Part shown: in pieces, positions 25,651 through 35,786 of the stretch
How the letters are laid out: each line of letters begins with the position of its first letter
Position numbering within the stretch: position 1 is the stretch's first letter
Assembly: GCA_963704815.1 (NCBI GenBank)
Contig: CAVPHU010000004.1
Location: forward strand, 15,449 to 79,448
Direction: 5' to 3'
DNA from: DATKWD01 sp963704815
Lineage (GTDB): Bacteria; Actinomycetota; Acidimicrobiia; Acidimicrobiales; Salinilacustritrichaceae
DNA: 64,000 nt
Program-made: the position numbers and the translations under genes
Notes under the pieces: generated by a model
Databases searched by the model: none
What the model saw: the letters and a program-made list of their open reading frames with translations, nothing else
What the model was told of the DNA's origin: nothing

Positions 25651-26426
25651 GCGGTCAACCTCGCGGTGAACCGGCGCACGCCGACGATCCAACCGGCCGT
25701 CACCACGGCCAGGAGGAAGACCGTGTGGCCGATCGAGACCAGCGCGTCGAAGTCTCCCGTCGTGAACCCACGGGCCAGTTCGACCCCGTGCCAGAGCGGC
25801 GACAGCCATGCAACCGGTTGGAGCACGGAGGGCAGCTGGGAGAGCGGGAAGAACACACCCGAGAACAGGAACAGCGGGATGATCCCGATTCGCATGATGA
25901 CCGAGAAGGACTCGTCGGTCTCGACGCCGGCCGAATACGCGGTGATCGGCGTGGCGAACGCAAGTGCCGTCAGCATGGCTGCGGGGAGAGCGAGCACCGC
26001 CCACCACGAGACGACCGCACCGAGCAGTGCACCCACGACCAGGAAGCTCGCCGCGGTCATGGCTCCCCGGGTCATGGTCCACAGCACGTAGCCGCCGAAC
26101 GCGTCGGCCGGTTGCATCGGGGTGGTCACCATGGCGTTGAAGGTCCCCTGCCACTTCATCCCGCCGAGGACCGGCCACAGCGACTCGCCCGCCGCCCCGA
26201 GCATGATGGTGGCGCAGAGAAGCCCGGGAGCGACGAACACGAGATAGTCGAGGCCGCCGAGCTCGGCTGCGCCCGCGCCGTCGTCGACGAGGGAACCGAG
26301 CCCGAACCCCATGGCCCCGAGGTAGAGCAGCGGCACGACGAACGTCGAGAACGCCACCCCGCGCCACAGCTTGGCGAACACGAGGGCCTGGCGCTCGTAG
26401 GAACGGAGGAGCGCGGGCGTGCTCAT
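25647..26426 (-). CDS. ABC-2 type exporter permease
   Basis: 259 residues, six predicted helices. It shares the family pattern with its neighbour (VVPLLYLGAMGFGLGSLVDD, LVFVAPGLLCATIMLGAAGE, IGIIPLFLFSGVFFPLSQLP, VAWLSPLWHGVELARGFTTG). The two permeases probably form a heterodimer. It lies between the ATPase gene (3 bp away) and the other permease (overlapping). Confidence 0.88.
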   Translation of the reverse strand: MSTPALLRSYERQALVFAKLWRGVAFSTFVVPLLYLGAMGFGLGSLVDDGAGAAELGGLDYLVFVAPGLLCATIMLGAAGESLWPVLGGMKWQGTFNAMVTTPMQPADAFGGYVLWTMTRGAMTAASFLVVGALLGAVVSWWAVLALPAAMLTALAFATPITAYSAGVETDESFSVIMRIGIIPLFLFSGVFFPLSQLPSVLQPVAWLSPLWHGVELARGFTTGDFDALVSIGHTVFLLAVVTAGWIVGVRRFTARLTA

Positions 26427-26429
26427 GGC

Positions 26430-27365
26430 TCAGTCCTCGAGGGTGCGGCCGGTGAGACGGAGGAAGACGTCCTCGAGCGATGACCGACGCACGAGCACGT
26501 TGTGCTCCTCGACCCCGAGGCCGGCGAGCTTCGCCGAGGTGGCGTCGCCATCGGCGGTGTAGAGCAGCACGCGATCCGCCAGCCCCTCCACGCGATCGGC
26601 ACAGGTCTGGTACTGCCGGACGAGGCCCTCGCGGTCCTCGCCCAGCGGGAAGCGCACCTCGACGACCTCGCGGGTCGAGTGCTCGGCGATGAGCGATCGG
26701 GGCGAGCCCTCGGCGACGATGCGGCCCTGATCCATGATCACCAGCCGGTCGCACAGCTGCTCGGCCTCGTCCATGTAGTGGGTGGTGAGGATCTGGGTCT
26801 TGCCCCGAGCCTTGAGCTGGTAGAGCCGCTCCCAGAGCATGTGTCGGGCCTGCGGATCGAGGCCGGTGGTCGGCTCGTCGAGCAGCACGATGTCGGGGTC
26901 GTTGATGAGGGCCCGGGCGATGGTGAGGCGTCGCTTCATGCCGCCGGAGAGCGGGTCGACCTTGCTGTCGGCGCGGTCGCTGAGCTGGGCGAAGTCGAGC
27001 AACTCGGCGGCGCGTTCGGTGAGCACCGACCGCGGAAGCCCGAAGTAGCGGCCGTACACGATCATGTTGTCGAGCACCGTCAGCTCGATGTCGAGGGTGT
27101 CCTCCTGGGTGACGACGCCCAGACGCGAGCGGATCTCGGGACCCTGGCGGAGCGGGTCGAGTCCGAGCACGCGGAGCGATCCCTCCGTGAGCGGCGAGAC
27201 ACACCCGATCATCTTCATCGTCGAGGTCTTGCCTGCGCCGTTCGGTCCGAGAAAGCCGAACAGCTCGCCGGGCTCGACCGACACGTCGATGCCCGCGACC
27301 GCAGTGAAGTCGCCGAAGCGCTTCACCAACCCGCGAGCCTCGATCAGCCCCTCCCCCTCAGACAC
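26430..27365 (-). CDS. ABC exporter ATPase (NodI/DrrA-like)
   Basis: 311 residues, GTG start. Walker A GPNGAGKTST, Q-loop VVTQEDTLD, signature LSGGMKRRLTIARAL, Walker B IVLLDEPTTGLD and switch His in LTTHYMDEAEQL, followed by the ~80-residue C-terminal extension of the DrrA/NodI group. It energises the two permeases encoded next on the same strand. There is no linked resistance or biosynthetic gene to reveal the substrate. Confidence 0.92.
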   Translation of the reverse strand: MSEGEGLIEARGLVKRFGDFTAVAGIDVSVEPGELFGFLGPNGAGKTSTMKMIGCVSPLTEGSLRVLGLDPLRQGPEIRSRLGVVTQEDTLDIELTVLDNMIVYGRYFGLPRSVLTERAAELLDFAQLSDRADSKVDPLSGGMKRRLTIARALINDPDIVLLDEPTTGLDPQARHMLWERLYQLKARGKTQILTTHYMDEAEQLCDRLVIMDQGRIVAEGSPRSLIAEHSTREVVEVRFPLGEDREGLVRQYQTCADRVEGLADRVLLYTADGDATSAKLAGLGVEEHNVLVRRSSLEDVFLRLTGRTLED

Positions 27366-27424
27366 GGTTGCGGACCGTACCGGTCACCACCGTCGCGGCA
27401 GCAACAGATTCCCTCCGGTTCCTC

Positions 27425-27466
27425 GTCCGGTTCGAGCCACCCTGTGGCCTGAACCGGACAGAGATC
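27425..27466. repeat. GAACCGGAC hairpin element, copy B
   Basis: GTCCGGTTC (27425-27433) and GAACCGGAC (27451-27459) are perfect 9-bp arms around GAGCCACCCTGTGGCCT, followed by AGAGATC. This is the cleanest member of the family. It lies 12 bp beyond the glpD stop. Confidence 0.75.
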
Positions 27467-27478
27467 ACGGCGCGGGGG

Positions 27479-29107
27479 TCAGCCGGCTGCGACGAAGGAC
27501 GTGCCGAAGTGAGCCTTGAGCTTGGCGTCGGCCTCGGCGCCGAACAGCACCTCGGCGACCTCGCGGAGCCCGAGCGAGGCCCGGACGTCGGCATCGCCGA
27601 CGACCATCGAGATCTTGCTGCGGCGACGGAGGAAGTCGTCGAGCCGCACGACCATCTCGTCGTGCGCCGTGTGACGGAGCTCGACACGCAGGTAATCGGC
27701 CGAATCCATGATGTCGTCGCCCATCGCCGGGTCCTCCCGGATGTCGTCGATCATCTCGAAGGCTCGGCGGCCGTAGCGGCGCCACAGCCGGTCGGTGAGC
27801 GGTTCGACGCCCGGTTTGTCGCGCAGGTCGTCGAGCCTCATGGCATGGGCCTGGCGGGCGAAGGTCCGATACTCGGAGATGGGCGGCTCGCCGTACCAGC
27901 TGCCGTCGTCGCGAGACAGGTGGATGCCCAGGGCCTTCACCGCGTCGGCGATCTCCTCCCCGACGTTGAGGCAGTCGGTGAGCTTGCCGCCGAAGATGGT
28001 GACGACGGACTGTGCGTGGTCGACATCGATCTCGTGCTTGCGCGACAACGAGGTCCACTCGGCATCGAGTTGATCGTCACCGTCGTTCTTCACCACGAGC
28101 GGCCGGCTGCCACACCGCTCGGAGATGATGTCGTCGGTCGTGAGCGGAGCCGGGAGATCGAGGCGGGCGTTGATCTGTTCGAGCAGGAAGATGCGGTCTT
28201 CGTCGGTCACGCCGATCGTGGGATCGTCGATCCGGGTGTCGGTGGTGCCGATGACGGACCGGTATCCCATCGGGATCACGTAGAAGAGGCGGCGGGTGTC
28301 GTCGAAGAACGCCAGCACCCGGTCGTTCGGGGTGAGCTGGTCGACGACCAGATGGATCCCCTTGGAGTGCACGATGCGATGCGGCGCCCGGACACCGAGC
28401 GAGTCGTTGAGCGGATCGGCGAACGGTCCGGCGGCGTTGACCACAACCCGAGCCGTACACGAGAACGTCGACCCGGACTCGACGTCGCGCAGCGATGCCT
28501 TCCACAGCCCGGCTGCCCGTTCGGCCCCCTCGAAGCTCACGTAGTTGGCGGCGAGGCCGCCGAGGTCGAGCGACGATCGGACGAACCCGAACACGAAGCG
28601 GGCGTCGTTGTCCTTCAGGTAGGCGTCGGCGTACTCGACCCCACCGATCACGTTCGAGGTGTCGATGAGCGGCTCACGCTGTTCGATGGCCGGCTGGCTG
28701 AGCATGCGCGGCGCGGCGGTGCGGAAGTTGCCGATGGCCCAGTAGGCGAACGCGCCGGCGCCTGCCAACCAACGGGGAAACGGCGCCGTGTCGCCGAGGC
28801 TCGCCAGGAACCCGATCTCCTGGATGCTCGACGGATAGGCCTTCATCAGCCGGTTGCGGCTCATGCACAGCTTGCGGACGAGGCCGATGTCGTAGTTCTC
28901 GAGGTACTTGAACCCGCCCCACACCAGGTTCGACGACTCCTGGCTCGTGGCACTGGCGAAGTCGCCACGGTCGATGAGCGCGACCCGCGCGCCTCGACCC
29001 GCCAGCGATGCTGCCGCCACCGCCCCGTTGATGCCACCCCCGACGATCAGGACATCGAAATCGCCACCGTCGAGGCGCTCGAGGTAGGTCGCGCGAAGTT
29101 CAGACAC
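27479..29107 (-). CDS. glpD: Glycerol-3-phosphate dehydrogenase
   Basis: 542 residues, GTG start. N-terminal FAD-binding motif VLIVGGGINGAVAAASLAGRG with ALIDRGDFASATSQESSN typical of GlpD, catalytic-domain motifs HSKGIHLVVDQL, YVIPMGYRSVIGTTDT and IFGGKLTDCLNVGEE, and a C-terminal helical domain. It oxidises sn-glycerol 3-phosphate to dihydroxyacetone phosphate at the membrane, passing electrons to quinone. No glycerol kinase or facilitator gene adjoins it. Confidence 0.95.
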   Translation of the reverse strand: MSELRATYLERLDGGDFDVLIVGGGINGAVAAASLAGRGARVALIDRGDFASATSQESSNLVWGGFKYLENYDIGLVRKLCMSRNRLMKAYPSSIQEIGFLASLGDTAPFPRWLAGAGAFAYWAIGNFRTAAPRMLSQPAIEQREPLIDTSNVIGGVEYADAYLKDNDARFVFGFVRSSLDLGGLAANYVSFEGAERAAGLWKASLRDVESGSTFSCTARVVVNAAGPFADPLNDSLGVRAPHRIVHSKGIHLVVDQLTPNDRVLAFFDDTRRLFYVIPMGYRSVIGTTDTRIDDPTIGVTDEDRIFLLEQINARLDLPAPLTTDDIISERCGSRPLVVKNDGDDQLDAEWTSLSRKHEIDVDHAQSVVTIFGGKLTDCLNVGEEIADAVKALGIHLSRDDGSWYGEPPISEYRTFARQAHAMRLDDLRDKPGVEPLTDRLWRRYGRRAFEMIDDIREDPAMGDDIMDSADYLRVELRHTAHDEMVVRLDDFLRRRSKISMVVGDADVRASLGLREVAEVLFGAEADAKLKAHFGTSFVAAG

Positions 29108-29281
29108 GACGTCGCACGAGGGCCCGACTCTTCACGGTCCGACGGTACCGGAGCCGAGCCTGGGCGCCGCGAACACGGGGTCGGCACCGAAGGATCACCG
29201 GTCAGCGGCGCTGCGGCGGCAGACTCAGGGCATTTCTTCCCTCGCGTCCGGTGTCGTCGACGACCACCGTCGCGACGAGCG

Positions 29282-29617
29282 ATGAGCACCGACCTCGCGC
29301 CCGCGTTCTCGGTGCGCAACCGCAACGGTTCGACCTCCGACGACCTCGACACCGTCGATCTCGGCGCCGTGCTCGGCCAACTCGGCGACGCCGACGACGA
29401 CCATCGCCGGTCGTCGGTCGCGCTCACCCACCACACGGGTTGGTCCATCGAGGCGTTCTCATCCGGGCGGCTCGTCCTGACCCACCCGTCCGAGGCGCCT
29501 CGGCGCCTCAGTGGGGCGACCCCCGAACTGATCGCCGGCTTGTGGGCGAGCCTCTCGGTGGGCGACCTCGACACCATCGAGGCCCAGGCCTGGCGTCCGG
29601 TCGACGACGCCGCCTGA
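29282..29617 (+). CDS. Hypothetical small protein
   Basis: 111 residues from ATG 29282. Acidic, no membrane segment, no cysteine. Visible features are SDDLDTVDLGAVLGQLGDAD, VALTHHTGWSIEAFSSGRLV and ELIAGLWASLSVGDL. No family is recognised. It reads in the same direction as the MtnA-like gene 82 bp downstream and could be part of that unit. Coding character (GC-rich third positions, sensible composition) supports a real gene, but evidence is modest. Confidence 0.5.
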   Translation: MSTDLAPAFSVRNRNGSTSDDLDTVDLGAVLGQLGDADDDHRRSSVALTHHTGWSIEAFSSGRLVLTHPSEAPRRLSGATPELIAGLWASLSVGDLDTIEAQAWRPVDDAA

Positions 29618-29699
29618 TCATCCCTCCGTCGGGGACCCTGTCCATCGATCGGAGCGCCATCGGTTGCCGCCACCGCGTTGGAGGTGTCACCGTTTCGCT

Positions 29700-30817
<1,118 letters not shown>

Positions 30818-30818
<1 letters not shown>

Positions 30819-32797
30819 TGGACTCACGATGGGACGGCTCGGCGCCCTCGCCCGACGACCCGATCGCCGAATGCGTCCACTGCACCCGGCTCATCGGAAG
30901 CGACCCGGCCCTGGTGCTGCACGGCGGTGGCAACAGTTCGGTGAAGGCACCGGTCGACGACATCACCGGTCGTACCGTCGAGGCCATCCACGTCAAGGGC
31001 TCGGGCTGGGACATGGCGACCATCGAAGCCGGCGGTCTGACACCGCTGCGACTCGACCGTGTCCGGGACCTCGCGGCGGTCGAGGCGCTGACCGACCGCG
31101 AGATGATGCGCGAGCTCGGAGCAGCCAAGCTCGACCCGGCGGCACCCAACCCATCGGTCGAGACCCTGCTGCATGCGATGCTCCCCCACCGGGCCGTCCA
31201 GCACAGCCACGCCGACGTGATCGTCAACCTCACCAACCTCGAGAACGGCAACGACGTCGTGCGCGAGGTCTACGGCAACGACGTGGTCGTCGTTCCCTAC
31301 GTCATGCCCGGCTTCGATCTGGCCAAGCTGGTCCGGGAACGGTGGCCGGCGGATTCGCACGAGGGCACCACCGGCATGGTGCTGTTGAACCACGGCCTGT
31401 TCACCTTCGGTGACACCTCGGCCGAGGCCTACCAGCGCCATGTCGACCTGGTGACCCGAGCCGAGCAGTGGCTCGATCGGCACACGCCGGCCACCAGCCC
31501 AGACGCCGATGACCAGCCCGCCGCGCTGCCGTCGGGCCTGCTGACCGACCTGGCCGACCTGCGACGGACCATGTCCGAGGTGGCGGGCCGGCCGCTCGTC
31601 GTGCGCCGTCACACCGACGACGGGGTTCGCCGCTTCGTGGCTCGCCCCGACCTCGCGACGCTGGCGACGCGAGGTCCGCTCACGCCCGATCACGTGATCC
31701 GCACCAAGCGGATTCCCATGATCGGCCGCGACGTCGCCGGCTACGCGGCCGACTACTCGGCCTACATCGAGCGGAACGCTCCGAGGGTCCGAGGAGGCGT
31801 GCGCGAACTCGACGGTGCGCCCCGGATCGTCCTCGACCCGGAGCTCGGGATGCTCGCCGCGGGAGCGTCGATGAAGGCGGCCCGGATCGCCGCTGACATC
31901 TACCACCACACCATGCCGGTCCTGACTCGGTCCGAAGACCATCTCGGCGGCTACGTGGCCCTCGACGAAGCCGACATCTTCGACGTCGAGTACTGGGACC
32001 TCGAGCAGGCGAAGCTCGCGATGGGCGGAACACCACCGCCGCTCCAAGGACAGGTGGGGTTGGTCACCGGTGCCGCATCGGGCATCGGCCGGGCGTGCGC
32101 GGCGATGCTTCTCGAACGGGGGGCGTGCGTGTTGGGCGTCGACGTCGCCGAGTCGGTCGGCGACACGTTCGACGACGAGACGTGGCTCGGCGTCACCGCC
32201 GACGTCACCGATCGAGCCTCGGTCTCCCACGCGATCGGAGCCGCCGTCGAGCGATTCGGTGGTCTCGACGTGCTCGTGCTGTCGGCCGGGCTGTTCGGTG
32301 CCAGCCGGCCCATCGCCGAGGCCGACCCTTCCGGGTGGCGCGACGTCATGGCGGTGAACGTCGACAGCGTGGTGTCGTTGCTCGCCGACACCCATCCACT
32401 CCTCGCACGATCGCCGGTGGGCGGGCGCGTGGTCGTCATCGGGTCGAAGAACGTGGCCGCACCGGGTCGGGGCGCTGCGGCCTACTCGGCCTCGAAGGCG
32501 GCGCTGACCCAGCTCGCCCGGGTCGCCGCCCTCGAGTGGGCCGGCGACGGCATCACCGTGAACACGGTGCATCCCGATGCGGTGTTCGACACGGCGCTCT
32601 GGTCCGACGAACTGCTCGCCGAGCGGGCCGCCGCCCACCGCCTCACCGTCGAGGAGTACAAGCGGCGGAACCTGCTGGGCACCGAGGTGACCTCGACCAT
32701 CGTGGCCGAGGTGGTCGGCGGGCTCTGCAGTCCGGCGTTCCGCGCCACCACCGGCGCCCAGATCCCCATCGACGGCGGCAACGAACGGGTCGTCTAG
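30818..32797 (+). CDS. Bifunctional class II aldolase / short-chain dehydrogenase
   Basis: 659 residues. The N-terminal ~400 residues are a class II (zinc) aldolase: VLHGGGNSSVK, HSHAD metal motif, LLNHGLFTFG with the third His. The C-terminal ~250 residues are an SDR: TGAASGIG, the catalytic YSASK and a terminal GAQIPIDGGNERVV. This is the architecture of bifunctional rhamnulose-1-phosphate aldolase/lactaldehyde dehydrogenase (RhaD-RhaE type). Aldol cleavage would give dihydroxyacetone phosphate plus a small aldehyde that the SDR oxidises or reduces. The partner here is an MtnA-like isomerase instead of rhamnose isomerase/kinase, so the sugar is probably a 5-deoxy- or 5-methylthio-ribulose phosphate. 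Confidence 0.88.
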
Positions 32798-32813
32798 TCA
32801 CCCGAAGCGGGCT

Positions 32814-33635
32814 TCAACCACTGGGCGTGAAGTGGACCTCGTCGCCTTCGCTGATCGTGCCCGGGGTCCTCACCTCGGCGTAGACGCCCAGGCAGGCGAA
32901 GTCGCCGAAGCCCCCGACATCGTGGCGGTTGTGTTCGGCGATCTTCTCGAGGACATCCGGCCGCCGGTCGAGGTCACCTTGGGCGACGGTCGTCATGACG
33001 CACCGCGGCGACGGGTCGCCGACCACGATCTCGACGTCGCCGATCGTGAGCGTGCCGCCCCTCCAGCCTTCCTCGACCATGCCGTCGCCATCGGCGGCGA
33101 TGACCAGGCTCGGCCGGAACCGGCGCACGTCGGCGACCGCGTCGCCAACCCACCCATCGAGCGTTCTCATCGACGCAGTCGTCAGCAGGTGAAGGGTTGC
33201 GAGATCGACGAAGCTCGGTGAGTCGGTTTCCATCGCGACCGGGAAGTCCATCTCACCCGACAGCACCAGACCCTCGATCTCCGGCCACTCCGACGCATAG
33301 ACCTCGTCGACCGGAGCTTCGCTCACCACCTCGACCGGGCGTCCCACGGCATCGCTCAGCAACGACGCAGCCGAAGGATCGTCGAGCCGAATCCGCTCGC
33401 CGTGCGGCGTGGTGACCTCGGCACTGCCACCGCTGAGCACCACCGAGAAGTCGAGCAGGTGCCCCCAGCGAGCCGGCCGCTTGGCGCTCACGATCTTGCC
33501 GGTCTCGGTGTCTCGCAGCGCCCACCGCCGGTCACCGTCGATCCCGCCGGTGTCGAGCGCCGATGCATCCAACCGCTCACCCGCCATCGATTTCACCGGA
33601 TAGCGCCAGATCTCGGCCACGGTCCCGACCTGCAT
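32814..33635 (-). CDS. MOSC-domain protein
   Basis: 273 residues from ATG 33635. N-terminal MOSC_N beta-barrel (VAEIWRYPVKSMAGERLDA), then a MOSC domain with VRRFRPSLVIAADGDG, GDVEIVVGDPSPRCVMTTVA (conserved Cys) and LGVYAEVRTPGTISEGDEV. MOSC proteins handle sulfurated molybdenum cofactor or reduce N-hydroxylated compounds (mARC/YcbX type). The conserved cysteine after SPR is consistent with a Mo ligand. No electron-transfer partner adjoins it. Confidence 0.88.
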   Translation of the reverse strand: MQVGTVAEIWRYPVKSMAGERLDASALDTGGIDGDRRWALRDTETGKIVSAKRPARWGHLLDFSVVLSGGSAEVTTPHGERIRLDDPSAASLLSDAVGRPVEVVSEAPVDEVYASEWPEIEGLVLSGEMDFPVAMETDSPSFVDLATLHLLTTASMRTLDGWVGDAVADVRRFRPSLVIAADGDGMVEEGWRGGTLTIGDVEIVVGDPSPRCVMTTVAQGDLDRRPDVLEKIAEHNRHDVGGFGDFACLGVYAEVRTPGTISEGDEVHFTPSG

Positions 33636-33793
33636 GGGCGCAGCGTAGCTGCGAGGTCGACGGTCAGCTCGAGGAGGACGAGCCCGAGTGGGACCCGTCG
33701 GCAACGTCGGCGAACTCGACGTCCGCAGCCGCTGAGCCTCTCGACGAGGGCGGTCCACGGGGTCGTGGCGGGCGGTCTTGCTAGGTTCCGCTG

Positions 33794-34708
33794 GTGGTCG
33801 TCCCGCCGGCTGAGTCTTCCGGGGCCGCTCCGACCGTCGAGATCGTCCATCAGTTCCGAGGTGACGGGCGAGGCACGTTCGCGCTGTTCCACTTCGTGTG
33901 GGCGCAGCTCCATTGCACCGATGCACGGTTCGTGAAGCGGGTCTCGATTCTCGATGGCGACCAGGACTTCTGGGGGCAGCTGTTCGAACCGCCGGACACC
34001 GAGCTGTCGCCCTCGGGCGAGGAGATCCAGGTCCCGCTGCTCGGGTTCCGCGACTACTCGCCGCAACTCGACGGCGTGATCGACGAGGAGATCGACCAGA
34101 GCTTCATCGTGCATCGCGTCTTTCTCGGCTACCCGACCGGCCGGGAGTTCCAGGCAACCCTCGAGGACGTCGAGCTCCGGAGGCGGATGGCGACGGCGGT
34201 CGAGGCGAACTGCCGGCCGCGCCGGTGGGTTCGTGTCGACGCGGAGCGTTCACGGGCGCACATGGGTCACGAGTTCGTGATCGGTCTGCACCTCCGGAGC
34301 ACCTATCACCTCGGCGCGGAGATGACGGCTGAGCGCTACATCCACGACGTCGTCGTTCCCGAGGTGCTCCGGATCGTCGAGGAGCGAGGCGTCGATGACT
34401 ACGCCGTGTTCGTGGCGACCATCGTCGGGGACTATCTCAGGGAGTGCGAGGTGGCGTTCGGCGATCGACTCTTCCACCGCGACGTCGCCCTCGTCGATGA
34501 TCCATCGCTCGACTTCTTCTCACTCGATGCCACTGCGTTCGAGAAGGCGCGCGACGTCCTCGTGGACAGCCTGGTTCTGGCCGGCTGCGACTTCGTGTTG
34601 GGGGTACCGTCGAACGTGCTCATCGCGACGCTGATCTTCAATCCCGAGCTGCCGTTCAAGACGTTCGACCACTTCGCCGACGCGGACGAAGCGCCTGCGT
34701 TCTGCTGA
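33794..34708 (+). CDS. Possible fucosyltransferase-like (GT-B) protein
   Basis: 304 residues, GTG start. No signal peptide or membrane helix. Features reminiscent of NodZ/FUT8-type fucosyltransferases: MGHEFVIGLHLRSTYHLGAE (HxR-type donor motif), VDDYAVFVATIVGDYLRECE, DVLVDSLVLAGCDFVLGVPS then NVLIATLIFNPELPF. The match is motif-level only; the function remains unproven. It is followed 10 bp later by a glutamine amidotransferase gene in the same direction, probably one transcript. Confidence 0.4.
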   Translation: MVVPPAESSGAAPTVEIVHQFRGDGRGTFALFHFVWAQLHCTDARFVKRVSILDGDQDFWGQLFEPPDTELSPSGEEIQVPLLGFRDYSPQLDGVIDEEIDQSFIVHRVFLGYPTGREFQATLEDVELRRRMATAVEANCRPRRWVRVDAERSRAHMGHEFVIGLHLRSTYHLGAEMTAERYIHDVVVPEVLRIVEERGVDDYAVFVATIVGDYLRECEVAFGDRLFHRDVALVDDPSLDFFSLDATAFEKARDVLVDSLVLAGCDFVLGVPSNVLIATLIFNPELPFKTFDHFADADEAPAFC

Positions 34709-34718
34709 TCGTTCCCGT

Positions 34719-35387
34719 GTGATCGTCTTCGTCGACTACGAGCACGAGCGGGGCCGCTCGGCCCCGTGGGGCGAGCGTTCGATGGCCGCTCGCACCAGGA
34801 TCACCTACCGGCTCGAGGACCTGTCCGGACAGCCGTGCATGCTCGTGCGCTACGACCGCATCACCGAGCAGCTCGTCGACCGGATCGGTGCAACCGCGCT
34901 GTGCATCAGTGGCAACGGCACCCCTCCCGACCGCTATGACCCCGAAGCGCTCCGACCGCTGCTCGACCTCGTCACCGGCCGCCGGCTCCCGGTCTTCGGC
35001 TTCTGCGGTGGCTTCCAGTTGCTCGCCGAGGCGCTCGGATCCGACCTCGTGCCGCTCGGCCCGACCGACGCGCCGCCGGCCGACGACAGCCCCTACCCAC
35101 CCGGCATCGGGCACGAGTACGGCTACGCACCCGTCGACGTCGTCGCCGAACACCCTTTGCTCGAAGGGCTCGGCGCGGCACCGGTCTTTCGCCATGCCCA
35201 CATGCTCCACGTGCCCGAACCACCCGCCGGGTTCGAGGTCCTGGCCTCGACCGAGCTCACGCCGGTGCAGATGGCCGTCGACGACACCCACAAGATCGTC
35301 GGCACCCAGTTCCATCCCGAGTACTGGACCGACGAGCACCCCGCCGGCCGGACGCTCATCGAGAACTTCTTCGCCTGGGTCGAGTAG
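34719..35387 (+). CDS. Class I glutamine amidotransferase
   Basis: 222 residues, GTG start. Nucleophile Cys in PVFGFCGGFQLLAEALG, His/Glu in GTQFHPEYW. The N-terminus (MIVFVDYEHERGRSAPWGER) is atypical for GMP synthase or CTP synthase; the protein is a stand-alone GATase that could be a gamma-glutamyl hydrolase or a subunit of an unidentified amidotransferase. The preceding gene may encode its partner or acceptor-modifying enzyme. Confidence 0.78.
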   Translation: MIVFVDYEHERGRSAPWGERSMAARTRITYRLEDLSGQPCMLVRYDRITEQLVDRIGATALCISGNGTPPDRYDPEALRPLLDLVTGRRLPVFGFCGGFQLLAEALGSDLVPLGPTDAPPADDSPYPPGIGHEYGYAPVDVVAEHPLLEGLGAAPVFRHAHMLHVPEPPAGFEVLASTELTPVQMAVDDTHKIVGTQFHPEYWTDEHPAGRTLIENFFAWVE

Positions 35388-35406
35388 CCGAGGGATCGAG
35401 GGCCGA

Positions 35407-35733
35407 TCAGGCGCCTTCGGGCTGGAACCAGAGCTCGATGATGGCCGAGTCCTCGGCGAACGCAGCGGCGTGCGACGTGCCGGCCGGCAGGTCGTACCAG
35501 TCGCCCGTGTCGTAGAAGCGCGACTCGCCGGAGACGATCAGTTCGAGGCGGCCCTTGGTGACGATCCCGACGTTGTGGGAGGGGTGGTCGTGGGCGTCGA
35601 GGGTCGTCCCGCCGGGGTAGGAGGCGAACAGGACGTCACACCCGTCGGCGGCGAGACGGAAGGCATCGAAGGGCCCGTCGAAGGCCGGGAGGTCGGTGAT
35701 CTGGGCGGGGAAGTGGTCGACGGTGTCGCTCAT
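35407..35733 (-). CDS. Small cupin protein
   Basis: 108 residues, single cupin barrel. Metal motif part 1: TTLDAHDHPSHNVGIVTKGR (several His); part 2: GDWYDLPAGTSHAAAF. It has no enzymatic partner on the same strand. A metal-binding dioxygenase-like or sensor role is possible; no specific function is evident. Confidence 0.8.
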   Translation of the reverse strand: MSDTVDHFPAQITDLPAFDGPFDAFRLAADGCDVLFASYPGGTTLDAHDHPSHNVGIVTKGRLELIVSGESRFYDTGDWYDLPAGTSHAAAFAEDSAIIELWFQPEGA

Positions 35734-35786
35734 GGCACCACTCTGCCCGACGCCGATCTCCTACGGCTGGCAGACTCGGCATCACC

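Noticed and set aside
24790..27204. 804-codon minus-strand frame spanning the ABC permeases and ATPase
   Set aside because: Only its last 286 codons are real (the permease); the rest is out of frame with the other permease and the ATPase, which have their own starts.
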